Of a stretch of DNA of 64,000 nt, positions 18,495 to 29,030 are shown one piece after another. The number at the start of each line of letters is the position of its first letter. The stretch's first letter is position 1. The stretch is from an uncultured Dorea sp. (GTDB lineage: Bacteria > Bacillota > Clostridia > Lachnospirales > Lachnospiraceae). The notes below the pieces were generated by a model that saw nothing but the letters and a program-made list of their open reading frames with translations, did not search any database and was not told the origin of the DNA. Position numbers and translations under genes: made by a program. Location: NCBI GenBank assembly GCA_910584615.1, contig CAJUAM010000010.1, positions 15,928-79,927 on the forward strand, given 5' to 3'.

Positions 18495-18520
18495 GAAGGC
18501 GTATTTTTTAATACGCCTTC
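18495..18520 (+). terminator. Stem-loop between binding-protein and permease genes
   Basis: Perfect 11-pair stem GAAGGCGTATT with AATACGCCTTC and a TTTT loop, followed by TGTATTT. It lies between the binding-protein stop and the permease start. It may be a partial terminator or an RNA-stabilising hairpin that lowers permease expression relative to the binding protein. Confidence 0.75.
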
Positions 18521-18567
18521 TGTATTTGGAAGTTAGTTATCTTAAAAGAAGAAATGGAGATAAAACT

Positions 18568-19470
18568 ATGGAAAAAAAGAGTGTTTTTAGGCGTTTTCTG
18601 TACTCTCAGAAGGCGGCGCCATATGTATTTATCCTCCCGTTTGTACTTACTTTTTTAGTTTTCTTTGCTTATCCCATCGTGAGTACTATCGTGATGAGTT
18701 TTCAAAGAGTTGCGGGAGAAAATACTACTTTTGTCGGACTGAAAAATTATAAAACATTGATGAATCCTGTGTTTTACAAGAGTTTAAAGAACAGTATTTT
18801 TTATATGATCGTAAGCTGCGCGCTGATGATCCCCATTCCTATGATCCTTGCTACAATGCTGAACAGTAAGCATATGCGCGCAAAGGGTTTTTTCAGAAGT
18901 ATGATGTTTGTTCCGGCGCTTACATCGGTTGTAGTGGCGGGTGTTATGTTCCGGTTAATGTTTGGTGAATTGCAGGGATCTTTCATGAATCAGGTGCTTG
19001 GGTACTTTGGCAGTGATCCGGTAGTATGGCTGAGAAAGCCGCTGACAGTCTGGATCGCGCTGTTTGTGCTCTGCATGTGGCGCTGGACCGGAGTTAATAT
19101 GATGTATTACCTGTCTGGACTGCAGCAGATATCAGGAGATCTGTATGAATCAGCAAGCATCGACGGTGCCAGTTCTATTCAGCAGTTTCGTTTTATCACG
19201 CTCCCTCTGCTGAAGCCGACGACAATCTACGTGCTTACGATTTCCATATTCGCGGGTCTGGCAATGTTTACAGAATCGTATCTGTTGTTCAATGGTAATA
19301 AATCGCCGAATAATGTGGGTACGACGATTGTAGGCTATCTGTACCGTATGGGTATGGAACAGAATAATATCGGAATAGGTTCCGCGATCGGTGTATTGCT
19401 TCTTGTTATTGTTATGGTTATCAATGTTATTCAGCTTGCGCTTAACGGCACATTTAAGAAAGGAGAATAG
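18568..19470 (+). CDS. ABC transporter permease, AraP-like
   Basis: About 300 residues with six membrane helices, MalF-type (BPD_transp_1). The opening YVFILPFVLTFLVFFAYPIV is typical, and the EAA loop that contacts the ATPase reads ESASIDGASSIQQFRFITLP around residue 200. Together with the next gene it forms the membrane channel of a CUT1 importer. The start is the ATG 7 bases after GGAGA; the frame extension to 18526 enters the upstream hairpin region. An ATPase is missing, as is usual for Firmicutes CUT1 systems that share one MsmX-like ATPase encoded elsewhere. Confidence 0.9.
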   Translation: MEKKSVFRRFLYSQKAAPYVFILPFVLTFLVFFAYPIVSTIVMSFQRVAGENTTFVGLKNYKTLMNPVFYKSLKNSIFYMIVSCALMIPIPMILATMLNSKHMRAKGFFRSMMFVPALTSVVVAGVMFRLMFGELQGSFMNQVLGYFGSDPVVWLRKPLTVWIALFVLCMWRWTGVNMMYYLSGLQQISGDLYESASIDGASSIQQFRFITLPLLKPTTIYVLTISIFAGLAMFTESYLLFNGNKSPNNVGTTIVGYLYRMGMEQNNIGIGSAIGVLLLVIVMVINVIQLALNGTFKKGE

Positions 19471-19472
19471 GC

Positions 19473-20309
19473 ATGCAGAGTAAAAATAAAGTATTATCGG
19501 TTCTCCTGTTTATATTTTTTTGTATTGTTATAGCGATCACGATGCTGCCGCTGATCCTTCTTCTGGTGTCGTCATTCCGGCCGGGATCTGACCTTATGCG
19601 TTATGGTCTTAACTTTGACATTGACTGGGCAACGGCAAATATTAACAATTATAAGCTCTTGTTCAGCGGACAGAACAATTACTTTAACTGGTATAAGAAC
19701 AGTCTGCTTATTACAGTCATTCAGGTGGTACTTGCGTTATTTTTAAGCGCCTGTGTAGGATACGGCTTCGCGATGTATGACTTTAAGCTTAAGAACGTAG
19801 CATTTGCCTGTGTACTTCTTGTTATGATGATCCCTACGGAAGTTATCATCCTTCCGTTATACCGTCTGATCATTGGTATGGGGATCATGGATAGTATGTG
19901 GGGGATTATGCTGCCTTACATAGTGGCGCCCATGCTGATATTTTTCTTCCGGCAGTATCTGTCGGGTATATCAAAGGAGTTTCTGGATGCGGCGCGTGTG
20001 GACGGCTGTACAGAATACGGGATTTTCTTCCGTATCATGATGCCTTTGATGAAGCCTTCTTTTGCGGCTATGGGTATCTATCAGGGTATGTCAAGCTGGA
20101 ATAACTTTCTGTGGCCGATGATCGTTATGCGTTCTCAGTCTAAGATTACCCTTCCGGTAGGTCTGCAGAGTTTGATGTCGCCTTATGGCAACAATTACGA
20201 TATATTGATTGCGGGTTCCTGCTTTGCAATCATACCTATTTTGATTTTATTTGTATGCTTCCAGTCTTACTTTATTGAAGGTATGACAGCGGGCGGCGTA
20301 AAAGGTTAG
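19473..20309 (+). CDS. ABC transporter permease, AraQ-like
   Basis: 278 residues, six membrane helices, MalG-type permease. Motifs: IVIAITMLPLILLLVSSFRP at the start, the EAA loop DAARVDGCTEYGIFFRIMMP near residue 175, and the typical C-terminus YFIEGMTAGGVKG. It starts two bases after the AraP-like stop with GAAAGGAG overlapping that end, so the pair is coupled. The GH43 gene follows in 10 bases, linking import of arabino-oligosaccharides to their hydrolysis inside the cell. Confidence 0.9.
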   Translation: MQSKNKVLSVLLFIFFCIVIAITMLPLILLLVSSFRPGSDLMRYGLNFDIDWATANINNYKLLFSGQNNYFNWYKNSLLITVIQVVLALFLSACVGYGFAMYDFKLKNVAFACVLLVMMIPTEVIILPLYRLIIGMGIMDSMWGIMLPYIVAPMLIFFFRQYLSGISKEFLDAARVDGCTEYGIFFRIMMPLMKPSFAAMGIYQGMSSWNNFLWPMIVMRSQSKITLPVGLQSLMSPYGNNYDILIAGSCFAIIPILILFVCFQSYFIEGMTAGGVKG

Positions 20310-20318
20310 GATTTTAGT

Positions 20319-21287
20319 ATGAACAATAATCAGGAATTAAAATTTAACAGCATATGGATACCGCAGAGAGCGGATCCATATGTATACAGGCATATTGACG
20401 GAACATACTATTTTACTGCGTCTGTTCCGGAATATGACCGTATTGTCCTGCGGCGGGCAGTAAGCCTTGCGGCTTTGCCTGCTGCCAGAGAACATACGAT
20501 ATGGGTCAAGCATGAAAAAGGACCTATGAGTGAACATATCTGGGCGCCGGAGCTTCATTATCTTGACGGCAGATGGTATATCTACTATGCCGGGGGAGAC
20601 AAGGATGATGTGTGGAAGATACGTCCGTATGTGCTTGAATGTACTGATGAGGATCCGGTTACGGGAAAATGGATTGAAAAAGGAAAGATGCAAAGAGCGG
20701 ATGAAGATCCTTTTTCTTTTGAGGATTTCTCTCTGGACGGTACAGTTTTTGAAAATAGGGGAAAGCATTATTATGTGTGGTCGGAAAAGGTAAGCGTTGG
20801 AAGAAAGATCGCGAACCTGTATATTGCTGAGATGGAATCTCCATGTAAGCTTAAGACGGCTCAGGTGCTTCTTACTACTCCGGATTATGATTGGGAGAGG
20901 GAAGGATTTTGGGTAAATGAAGGGCCGTTTGTTATCAAAAATGATGAGGGTCAATTATTCCTTACTTATTCTGCCAGTGAGACAGGAATTTTTTATTGCG
21001 TAGGAATGCTGACGGCAGAGGCTGACAGTGATCTTACGGATCCTCTTTCGTGGAAGAAATCAAGATATCCTGTCCTTTGTACAGATGAGGCGAAGGGGAT
21101 CTATGGACCGGGGCATAATTGTTTTACGAAGCTTCCTGACGGAACTGATATTATGGTCTATCACGCGCGGCTTGAGAAAGAGATCGTCGGGGATCCGCTG
21201 TATAATCCCAACAGACACGCAATGTTGATGAAGGTTGGCTGGGAGAGAAAAGACGGATTGAAAACGCCGGTGTTTAAATACGAATGA
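20319..21287 (+). CDS. GH43 family glycoside hydrolase (arabinofuranosidase-like), cytoplasmic
   Basis: 322 residues, one five-bladed propeller domain without signal peptide or carbohydrate-binding module. The catalytic triad of GH43 is visible: base D19 in RADPY, pKa-modulating D140 in LDGT and acid E201 in NEGPF; HIWAPELH is another family hallmark. GH43 members cleave arabinan or xylan side chains. The setting between an AraNPQ-type importer and GH51 enzymes favours release of L-arabinose from imported 1,5-arabino-oligosaccharides. The stop overlaps the next gene's ATG (ATGA), showing tight coupling. Exo-arabinanase versus arabinofuranosidase cannot be separated here. Confidence 0.88.
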   Translation: MNNNQELKFNSIWIPQRADPYVYRHIDGTYYFTASVPEYDRIVLRRAVSLAALPAAREHTIWVKHEKGPMSEHIWAPELHYLDGRWYIYYAGGDKDDVWKIRPYVLECTDEDPVTGKWIEKGKMQRADEDPFSFEDFSLDGTVFENRGKHYYVWSEKVSVGRKIANLYIAEMESPCKLKTAQVLLTTPDYDWEREGFWVNEGPFVIKNDEGQLFLTYSASETGIFYCVGMLTAEADSDLTDPLSWKKSRYPVLCTDEAKGIYGPGHNCFTKLPDGTDIMVYHARLEKEIVGDPLYNPNRHAMLMKVGWERKDGLKTPVFKYE

Positions 21288-22795
21288 GAAAGGGTGTTGA
21301 TGTGAAATTATATATCAATGGACAGCGTAAGATCGGGACGAGAGATATTATGATTTACGGGCACTTTATCGAACATTTTCACCGTCAGATCTATGGAGGG
21401 GTGTATGACCCGGGAAATCCCCTGTCAGATGAAGACGGACTGCGTATGGATGTGCTGGATGCCATGCGAAAGATAAAGGTTCCGATACTGAGATGGCCTG
21501 GGGGGTGTTTTGTATCCTCTTATCACTGGAAAGAAGCGGTAGGCGATAACAGGACTCCTTTTTTTGATAAAGCATGGAGAGTAGAAGATCCCAATTCTTT
21601 CGGAACGGACGAGTACATCCGCCTGTGCAGAAAGATTGGCTGCGAACCTTATATTTGTACGAATGCAGGTACAGGTACGGCGGAAGAGATGAGTGACTGG
21701 GTGGAATATTGCAATCTGGAGCAGGAAGGAAAATATGCAAAGTGGAGGATACGAAACGGTTATTCCAAGCCGTATGATGTGAAATACTGGAGCGTTGGAA
21801 ATGAGAATTACGGCTTTTGGGAAATCGGCGCTAAATCAGCGGAAGAATGGAGCAGGCTTGTGGCGGAATCTGCAAAGATGATCAAACATGTAGATCCTAA
21901 GACGGAACTTACCGCGGCAGCGCTCACGGATCTTGACTGGAATATAAAGCTTTTAAATGGCAGCGCGCAGTTTCTGGACTGGATTTCTATCCATGAATAT
22001 TGGGACGGAATACACCAGACAAATGATTATGCTGATCATGAGGCGGTTATGGCTTATACGAACCAGACGGAGCATTCTATAGCCGAGGTGCGGGGACTTT
22101 TGACTGCCATGAAGCTTGATAAAAAGATAAAAATTGCCTTTGATGAATGGAATCTGAGAGGATGGTACCATCCGAATGTCCATACAGTTGAGCAGGGACA
22201 AACGAAAGAAGAGTATCTGTATCCGCGTGATAAAAATGACGACAACAGCAAGTATACAATGTCAGACGCCATATTTACCGCCTGCTTTTTAAATGCGCTG
22301 AACCGTAACTGTGATATTGTGGGCATGGCGAATTTCGCGCCGATCGTTAATACAAGAGGCTGTATATTTACTTACGAAAAAGGAATCGTGCTTAGGAGCA
22401 CTTACCATGTATTTGATCTGTATGTCAACTATATGGGAGATGTAGTCCTTGATTCATGGTGCGAAGATATGGAAAAAATAAGCGTACGTAATAAAGCCGG
22501 AGAGTCTGAAGAGACAGATATCTTAGATATAGCGGCGACAGCGTTTAAAGACAGGGCAGGTTACGCGATCGCGGTAGTGAATAAAAGCGCTGTAGAAAGC
22601 AGGAAGATAGCTCTTGATCTTGAGGCCTTTGGAGATGTGCGTATGTACTATATTTCCGGGGACAGCACAGAAAGCTATAATGATATAGACCGTGAAGATA
22701 TTAAGATAGAATGCGAAGAATTAGGAGCCTTTACCTCTGGGATGGAGATAGTTCTTAAAGCCCATACGGTAGGCATAATCCAGATCGGTGTATAA
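21284..22795 (+). CDS. GH51 alpha-L-arabinofuranosidase (first copy)
   Basis: About 503 residues. GH51 hallmarks are GHFIEHFHRQIYGGVYDP near residue 26, the acid/base E174 in SVGNENYG and the nucleophile E288 in AFDEWN. It removes terminal arabinofuranose. No signal peptide, so it acts on imported oligosaccharides. The ATG at 21284 overlaps the GH43 stop but has a weak ribosome site; a GTG at 21302 behind AAAGGGTG is a real alternative that would shorten the protein by six residues. It is clearly different from the second GH51 copy downstream (for example WPGGCF against YPGGNF), so the two probably divide linkages or chain lengths. Confidence 0.92.
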   Translation: MRKGVDVKLYINGQRKIGTRDIMIYGHFIEHFHRQIYGGVYDPGNPLSDEDGLRMDVLDAMRKIKVPILRWPGGCFVSSYHWKEAVGDNRTPFFDKAWRVEDPNSFGTDEYIRLCRKIGCEPYICTNAGTGTAEEMSDWVEYCNLEQEGKYAKWRIRNGYSKPYDVKYWSVGNENYGFWEIGAKSAEEWSRLVAESAKMIKHVDPKTELTAAALTDLDWNIKLLNGSAQFLDWISIHEYWDGIHQTNDYADHEAVMAYTNQTEHSIAEVRGLLTAMKLDKKIKIAFDEWNLRGWYHPNVHTVEQGQTKEEYLYPRDKNDDNSKYTMSDAIFTACFLNALNRNCDIVGMANFAPIVNTRGCIFTYEKGIVLRSTYHVFDLYVNYMGDVVLDSWCEDMEKISVRNKAGESEETDILDIAATAFKDRAGYAIAVVNKSAVESRKIALDLEAFGDVRMYYISGDSTESYNDIDREDIKIECEELGAFTSGMEIVLKAHTVGIIQIGV

Positions 22796-22820
22796 AAGCA
22801 TAAGATGGGGAGGAAACCAG

Positions 22821-24994
<2,174 letters not shown>

Positions 24995-25035
24995 TAGATC
25001 AAGAGAAAGAAACTGTACAGGCAGGAGGTTGGAAA

Positions 25036-26100
25036 ATGAAAGAAACAATGAAAGCATTAAGGATGTACGCGCCCGGCGATTTCCGGTATGAGGACGTACC
25101 GGTGCCGGAGATTGATGATGATGAAATTCTTGTAAAGATTGAAGGCTGCGGAATCTGTGCCGGGGATGTAAAGACATTGCACGGCGGTGTGCGCATATGG
25201 GGGACAACGCCAAAGAAGCGCTACATAGAAGCGCCGGTTATCGGCGGACATGAGTTTGTGGGACGTGTTGTCAGATATGGAAAAAATGTAACAGGCGTCA
25301 AGGAAGGAGACCGTATGGTATCCGAGCAGATCGTACCGTGCGGCGAGTGCCGTTTTTGCAAAGCAGGTTATTATTCTATGTGCCAGAGGCATTATATTTA
25401 CGGATTCAAAGAGGATACGCAAGGAGGCTTTGCGGAATATATGAAATTCAATAAGCAGGGTATCCATCATCATGTGCCGGAGGAATTGTCTCTAGAACAG
25501 GCAGTTTTGATCGAGCCGCTGGCATGTGCTATGCATGCGGTAGAGCGCGCGAAGATACAGCACAATGATGTGGTGGTTATCAGCGGGCTTGGAGCGATAG
25601 GACTTGGAATGGTCAGTGTAGCAAGAAAACTGCAGCCTAAACTGATCATTGGCCTGGACCTTAGAAAGAAACGCATGGATATGGCGATGAAGTGCGGAGC
25701 CGATATGGTGCTTAATCCTATGGAGGTAAATGTAGGGGATAAGATCCGTGAACTGACGGATGGATATGGATGTGATGTATACATTGAAGCTTCCGGCAGT
25801 GAAAAGAGTGTGATCCAAGGTATGGATGCAATCCGTTTCTGCGGAAGATATGTACAGTTTGGTGTATTCCCGAAAGAAATTACCGTAGACTGGAACGATA
25901 TCGGAGATGGAAAAGAGATAGAAATCTATGGTGCACATCTGGCGCCGTATTGTTATGGCCCGGTAATGAAAGGGATCGTTGACGGTTCTATTTATACTGA
26001 CGGACTGATTTCTCATTCTTTTAAGATGGAAGACTGGGAAAAGGCTTTTGAGGTTGCAGAGAAAGATCCGGACGCATTTAAAGTCATGCTGGTTCCATAG
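25036..26100 (+). CDS. Zinc-dependent medium-chain dehydrogenase
   Basis: 354 residues. Catalytic zinc site CGICAGD and GGHEFVG; structural zinc site CGECRFCKAGYYSMC with four cysteines; Rossmann fold from about 170 with ISGLGAIGLGMV and a D at the end of the second strand (IIGLDLRKKR), which favours NAD(H). The sequence type resembles polyol or sugar-alcohol dehydrogenases. Being last in the arabinan operon, it may interconvert arabinitol or a related polyol and a ketose, but no substrate can be named. ATG 25036 is chosen for the AGGAGGT upstream. A shared bidirectional terminator follows. Confidence 0.85.
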   Translation: MKETMKALRMYAPGDFRYEDVPVPEIDDDEILVKIEGCGICAGDVKTLHGGVRIWGTTPKKRYIEAPVIGGHEFVGRVVRYGKNVTGVKEGDRMVSEQIVPCGECRFCKAGYYSMCQRHYIYGFKEDTQGGFAEYMKFNKQGIHHHVPEELSLEQAVLIEPLACAMHAVERAKIQHNDVVVISGLGAIGLGMVSVARKLQPKLIIGLDLRKKRMDMAMKCGADMVLNPMEVNVGDKIRELTDGYGCDVYIEASGSEKSVIQGMDAIRFCGRYVQFGVFPKEITVDWNDIGDGKEIEIYGAHLAPYCYGPVMKGIVDGSIYTDGLISHSFKMEDWEKAFEVAEKDPDAFKVMLVP

Positions 26101-26140
26101 ACTGTATTTAATAAAGAGATAGAATAGATAGTCACAGTAA

Positions 26141-26174
26141 ACCGGCAGAAGGCTAAGTCTTCTGCCGGTATTTT
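26141..26174. terminator. Bidirectional terminator between convergent genes
   Basis: ACCGGCAGAAG with CTTCTGCCGGT form an 11-pair stem (26141-26151 and 26159-26169), followed on the plus strand by ATTTTG. The right arm and loop are also the last codons and stop of the convergent AraC regulator. Confidence 0.8.
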
Positions 26175-27196
26175 GAAGGAGTTGTACCATACTTTTGCTG
26201 AAAGATCTTATAGAAGTACCCTTTATTGTGATAACCTACAATCTCAGTAATCTCTTCTACTGTTTTATCAGAGGTGAGCAGAAGGCGTTCGGCATGTTCT
26301 AATCTGATCTGCTGGACATAGGCAGAGTAGGTAAGGCCGGTTTTGCTTTTAATAAGCCGGTTGAAATAATCCTCCTGAAAATGAAAAGTGTCAGTCAGAG
26401 ACTGGATCGTCACATCTGCGTAGTGCCTTGTGATATATGCGGACACTTCTTCAAAGATGAGCCAGTTCATAGTCTTTTTCTGTTCTTTAGACAGTGAAAA
26501 GTCGTATTGTGTGCTGATGATTCCGAAGATGCGAAGGAGCAGTCCTTTACAGATATGGCGGGAGCCGGTCTTAATGTTGTATAATTCGTTCAAGAGCCAG
26601 AAAAGACAGTCTTCTAATTCTTGGGAAGCGTGTCCGTTTGGCTTAAAATGCAGATATTGCTGCAGATTTTTTTGTCTGAGAAGAGCAGACTGTAAAAAAG
26701 ACGTGATTTTCTGTGTTGTGACATTTTCGTCCATGATCTCATAAAACATATCATTAGAAATCCCCAGAAAGAGAATGCAGGCAGGCTGGGAGAACAGGTA
26801 ATCCTGATGGAAGCAGTTTTTATCGATCAGGCATAATTCACCTTTGGAAAAGGTGATGTCGCTGCCGAGGATACGCTGCCGGAATTTTCCGTCTATGATA
26901 TAGGCAAGTTCAATATAGTCATGAGTATGAAGCTGCGTTTTATCACCGTTTTCAAAATGGCAGCGGCAGCAAAAAGGCTCTGGGGACGGGCACATAGAAG
27001 CATAAAGTTCCTGGGGGTTGTAAAGGCTCCAGCAAAGGGCAAAGATGCGTTCCTCCTGTAAAAGAGGGTAAGTCTTTACTTCCTGAACAGATTTTGAGTA
27101 TTCCGGACAGATAAGTCTTTGATTCAGTCTGTGATCCGGCGGCAGGAGCAGCTTATGGTTGTCTGTGATCTGGCGGCATAGTTCCAGAAGTGTCAT
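26153..27196 (-). CDS. AraC-family regulator divergent from araA
   Basis: 347 residues. An N-terminal cupin-like sensor (about 90-170; QLHTHDYIELAYIIDG and ELCLIDKNCFHQ) is followed by a helical linker and two C-terminal AraC helix-turn-helix motifs (VTIQSLTDTFHFQEDYFNRL and TVEEITEIVGYHNKGYFYKI), ending TTPSKYRQKT. Divergence from araA across 255 bases strongly suggests it controls arabinose isomerase and perhaps the island; the cupin pocket would bind a sugar. Its last codons form one arm of the terminator hairpin shared with the dehydrogenase gene. It is not the GntR-type AraR of Bacillus. Confidence 0.88.
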   Translation of the reverse strand: MTLLELCRQITDNHKLLLPPDHRLNQRLICPEYSKSVQEVKTYPLLQEERIFALCWSLYNPQELYASMCPSPEPFCCRCHFENGDKTQLHTHDYIELAYIIDGKFRQRILGSDITFSKGELCLIDKNCFHQDYLFSQPACILFLGISNDMFYEIMDENVTTQKITSFLQSALLRQKNLQQYLHFKPNGHASQELEDCLFWLLNELYNIKTGSRHICKGLLLRIFGIISTQYDFSLSKEQKKTMNWLIFEEVSAYITRHYADVTIQSLTDTFHFQEDYFNRLIKSKTGLTYSAYVQQIRLEHAERLLLTSDKTVEEITEIVGYHNKGYFYKIFQQKYGTTPSKYRQKT

Positions 27197-27364
27197 GGCA
27201 GTTCCTTTCTTTATAATGATACTGGAAACAAAAGAACATATTTATGATTTCTTTTATTTATGATTGTAACGCTTTGGGAGAAGGAATACAATGATTAGTT
27301 GTGTATGTTTCCATAAAAGAAGTCGGATTAGGTAACTTTTTTTAAATGCGGGCGAGTTAGGAGA

Positions 27365-27392
27365 TTGAAAAAGAACAGAGTTTTTTTATAAT
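27365..27392 (+). promoter_or_regulatory. Promoter of the araA-kinase-araD operon
   Basis: TTGAAA and TATAAT with a 16-base spacer, 60 bases before the araA start. The 165 bases between this and the divergent AraC gene should contain the regulator's binding sites. Confidence 0.75.
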
Positions 27393-27451
27393 AAAATTTA
27401 GAAGCAAAAAACGGATAAAAGTAGCTTGTATGGAAAAGGAGAACAAAAATT

Positions 27452-28951
27452 ATGATGAAAATGAAGAAATATCAGTTTTGGTTTTGCACCGGATCACAGG
27501 ATTTATATGGAGATGTATGTCTTGCTCATGTGGCAGAGCATTCAAAGATCATAGTCGATGCGCTTAATAAATCAGGGAATCTTCCTTTTGAAGTGATCTG
27601 GAAACCAACGCTGATCACCAATGAATTGATCAGAAAGACATTTAATGAGGCAAACACAGATGAAAATTGCGCAGGTGTCATCACATGGATGCATACATTT
27701 TCACCTGCTAAGTCCTGGATTTTAGGACTTCAGGAGTTTAGAAAACCTCTTTTGCATCTGCATACCCAGTTTAACAGAGAGATTCCTTATGACACTATCG
27801 ACATGGATTTCATGAACGAGAATCAGGCGGCGCATGGTGACAGGGAGTATGGTCATATTTTCAGCCGTCTTGGCATGGAACGCAAGGTGATCATGGGTTA
27901 CTGGGAGGATGAGGATGTTCAAAGGAGAATCGGCTCATGGATGCGTACCGCGATCGGTGTTATTGAGAGCAGCCACCTTCGGGTTATGAGGATTGCTGAT
28001 AATATGAGAAATGTCGCGGTTACTGAGGGTGACAAAGTAGAGGCGCAGATCAAGTTCGGCTGGGAAATCGATGCTTATCCGGTAAATGAGATCGCCCAGG
28101 CAGTAGGAGAAGTGTCTCAGGGGGATATCAATACACTGGTCGAAGAGTATTATGATAAATATGAGATCCTTCTGGAAGGCAGGGACGAAAAGGAATTTCG
28201 TGAGCATGTAGCTGTGCAGGCGGGAATTGAGATTGGTTTTGAGAGATTCCTTGAGGAAAAGAACTGTCATGCAATTGTTACCCATTTCGGTGATCTTGGG
28301 GCGCTAAAGCAGCTTCCGGGACTTGCGATCCAAAGACTGATGGAAAAAGGTTATGGATTCGGCGGCGAGGGCGACTGGAAAACAGCAGCTATGGTCCGTG
28401 TTATGAAGATCATGACCCAGGGGATGAAGGAGGCAAAGGGAACTTCCTTTATGGAGGATTACACTTATAATCTTGTGCCGGGCAAGGAAGGTATCCTGCA
28501 GGCACATATGCTTGAGGTGTGTCCGTCGATCGCGGATGGAAAGATCAGTATTAAAGAACAGCCGCTTACCATGGGCGACAGGGAAGACCCTGCAAGACTT
28601 GTATTTACTTCAAAGACAGGTCCGGCAGTCGCGACGTCCCTTATTGACCTTGGCGACAGATTCCGTCTGATCATCAATGACGTTGAATGTAAGAAAAATG
28701 AAAAGCCGATGCCAAAACTTCCTGTTGCGACGGCATTCTGGACTCCTATGCCAAATCTCAAAACAGGCGCGGAAGCATGGATATTAGCAGGCGGCGCGCA
28801 TCATACGGCGTTTTCATATGACCTTACTTCGGAGCAGATGGGAGACTGGGCTTGCGCAATGGGCATTGAGGCTGTTTATATTGATAAAGATACGACGATC
28901 CGTCAGTTTAAAAATGAACTGTTTTGGAATAGTGTAGCATTCCGTAAATAA
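27452..28951 (+). CDS. araA: L-arabinose isomerase
   Basis: 499 residues, full length for AraA. It converts L-arabinose to L-ribulose in the cytoplasm using manganese. The start YQFWFCTGSQDLYG is diagnostic. The metal ligands are E306 (GGEGDWKTAA), E335 (MEDYTYN), H352 (QAHMLEVCPS) and a His of the pair at 450-451 (GGAHHTAF). The ATG follows AAGGAG; a second ATG directly after it is an alternative. It heads the catabolic operon with the FGGY kinase and araD, driven by a near-consensus promoter and opposite an AraC regulator. Confidence 0.97.
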   Translation: MMKMKKYQFWFCTGSQDLYGDVCLAHVAEHSKIIVDALNKSGNLPFEVIWKPTLITNELIRKTFNEANTDENCAGVITWMHTFSPAKSWILGLQEFRKPLLHLHTQFNREIPYDTIDMDFMNENQAAHGDREYGHIFSRLGMERKVIMGYWEDEDVQRRIGSWMRTAIGVIESSHLRVMRIADNMRNVAVTEGDKVEAQIKFGWEIDAYPVNEIAQAVGEVSQGDINTLVEEYYDKYEILLEGRDEKEFREHVAVQAGIEIGFERFLEEKNCHAIVTHFGDLGALKQLPGLAIQRLMEKGYGFGGEGDWKTAAMVRVMKIMTQGMKEAKGTSFMEDYTYNLVPGKEGILQAHMLEVCPSIADGKISIKEQPLTMGDREDPARLVFTSKTGPAVATSLIDLGDRFRLIINDVECKKNEKPMPKLPVATAFWTPMPNLKTGAEAWILAGGAHHTAFSYDLTSEQMGDWACAMGIEAVYIDKDTTIRQFKNELFWNSVAFRK

Positions 28952-29030
28952 GAAGAGTAAAATGACTATTTGGATTTGGAAGGGGACTTGCTGTGTATAA
29001 GGTAAGTTGATCATAATAGGAGGTAGTTGC

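Noticed and set aside
25492..26190. 232-codon minus-strand frame opposite the zinc dehydrogenase
   Set aside because: Covers a confident dehydrogenase gene and overlaps the end of the real AraC gene; no recognisable domain.
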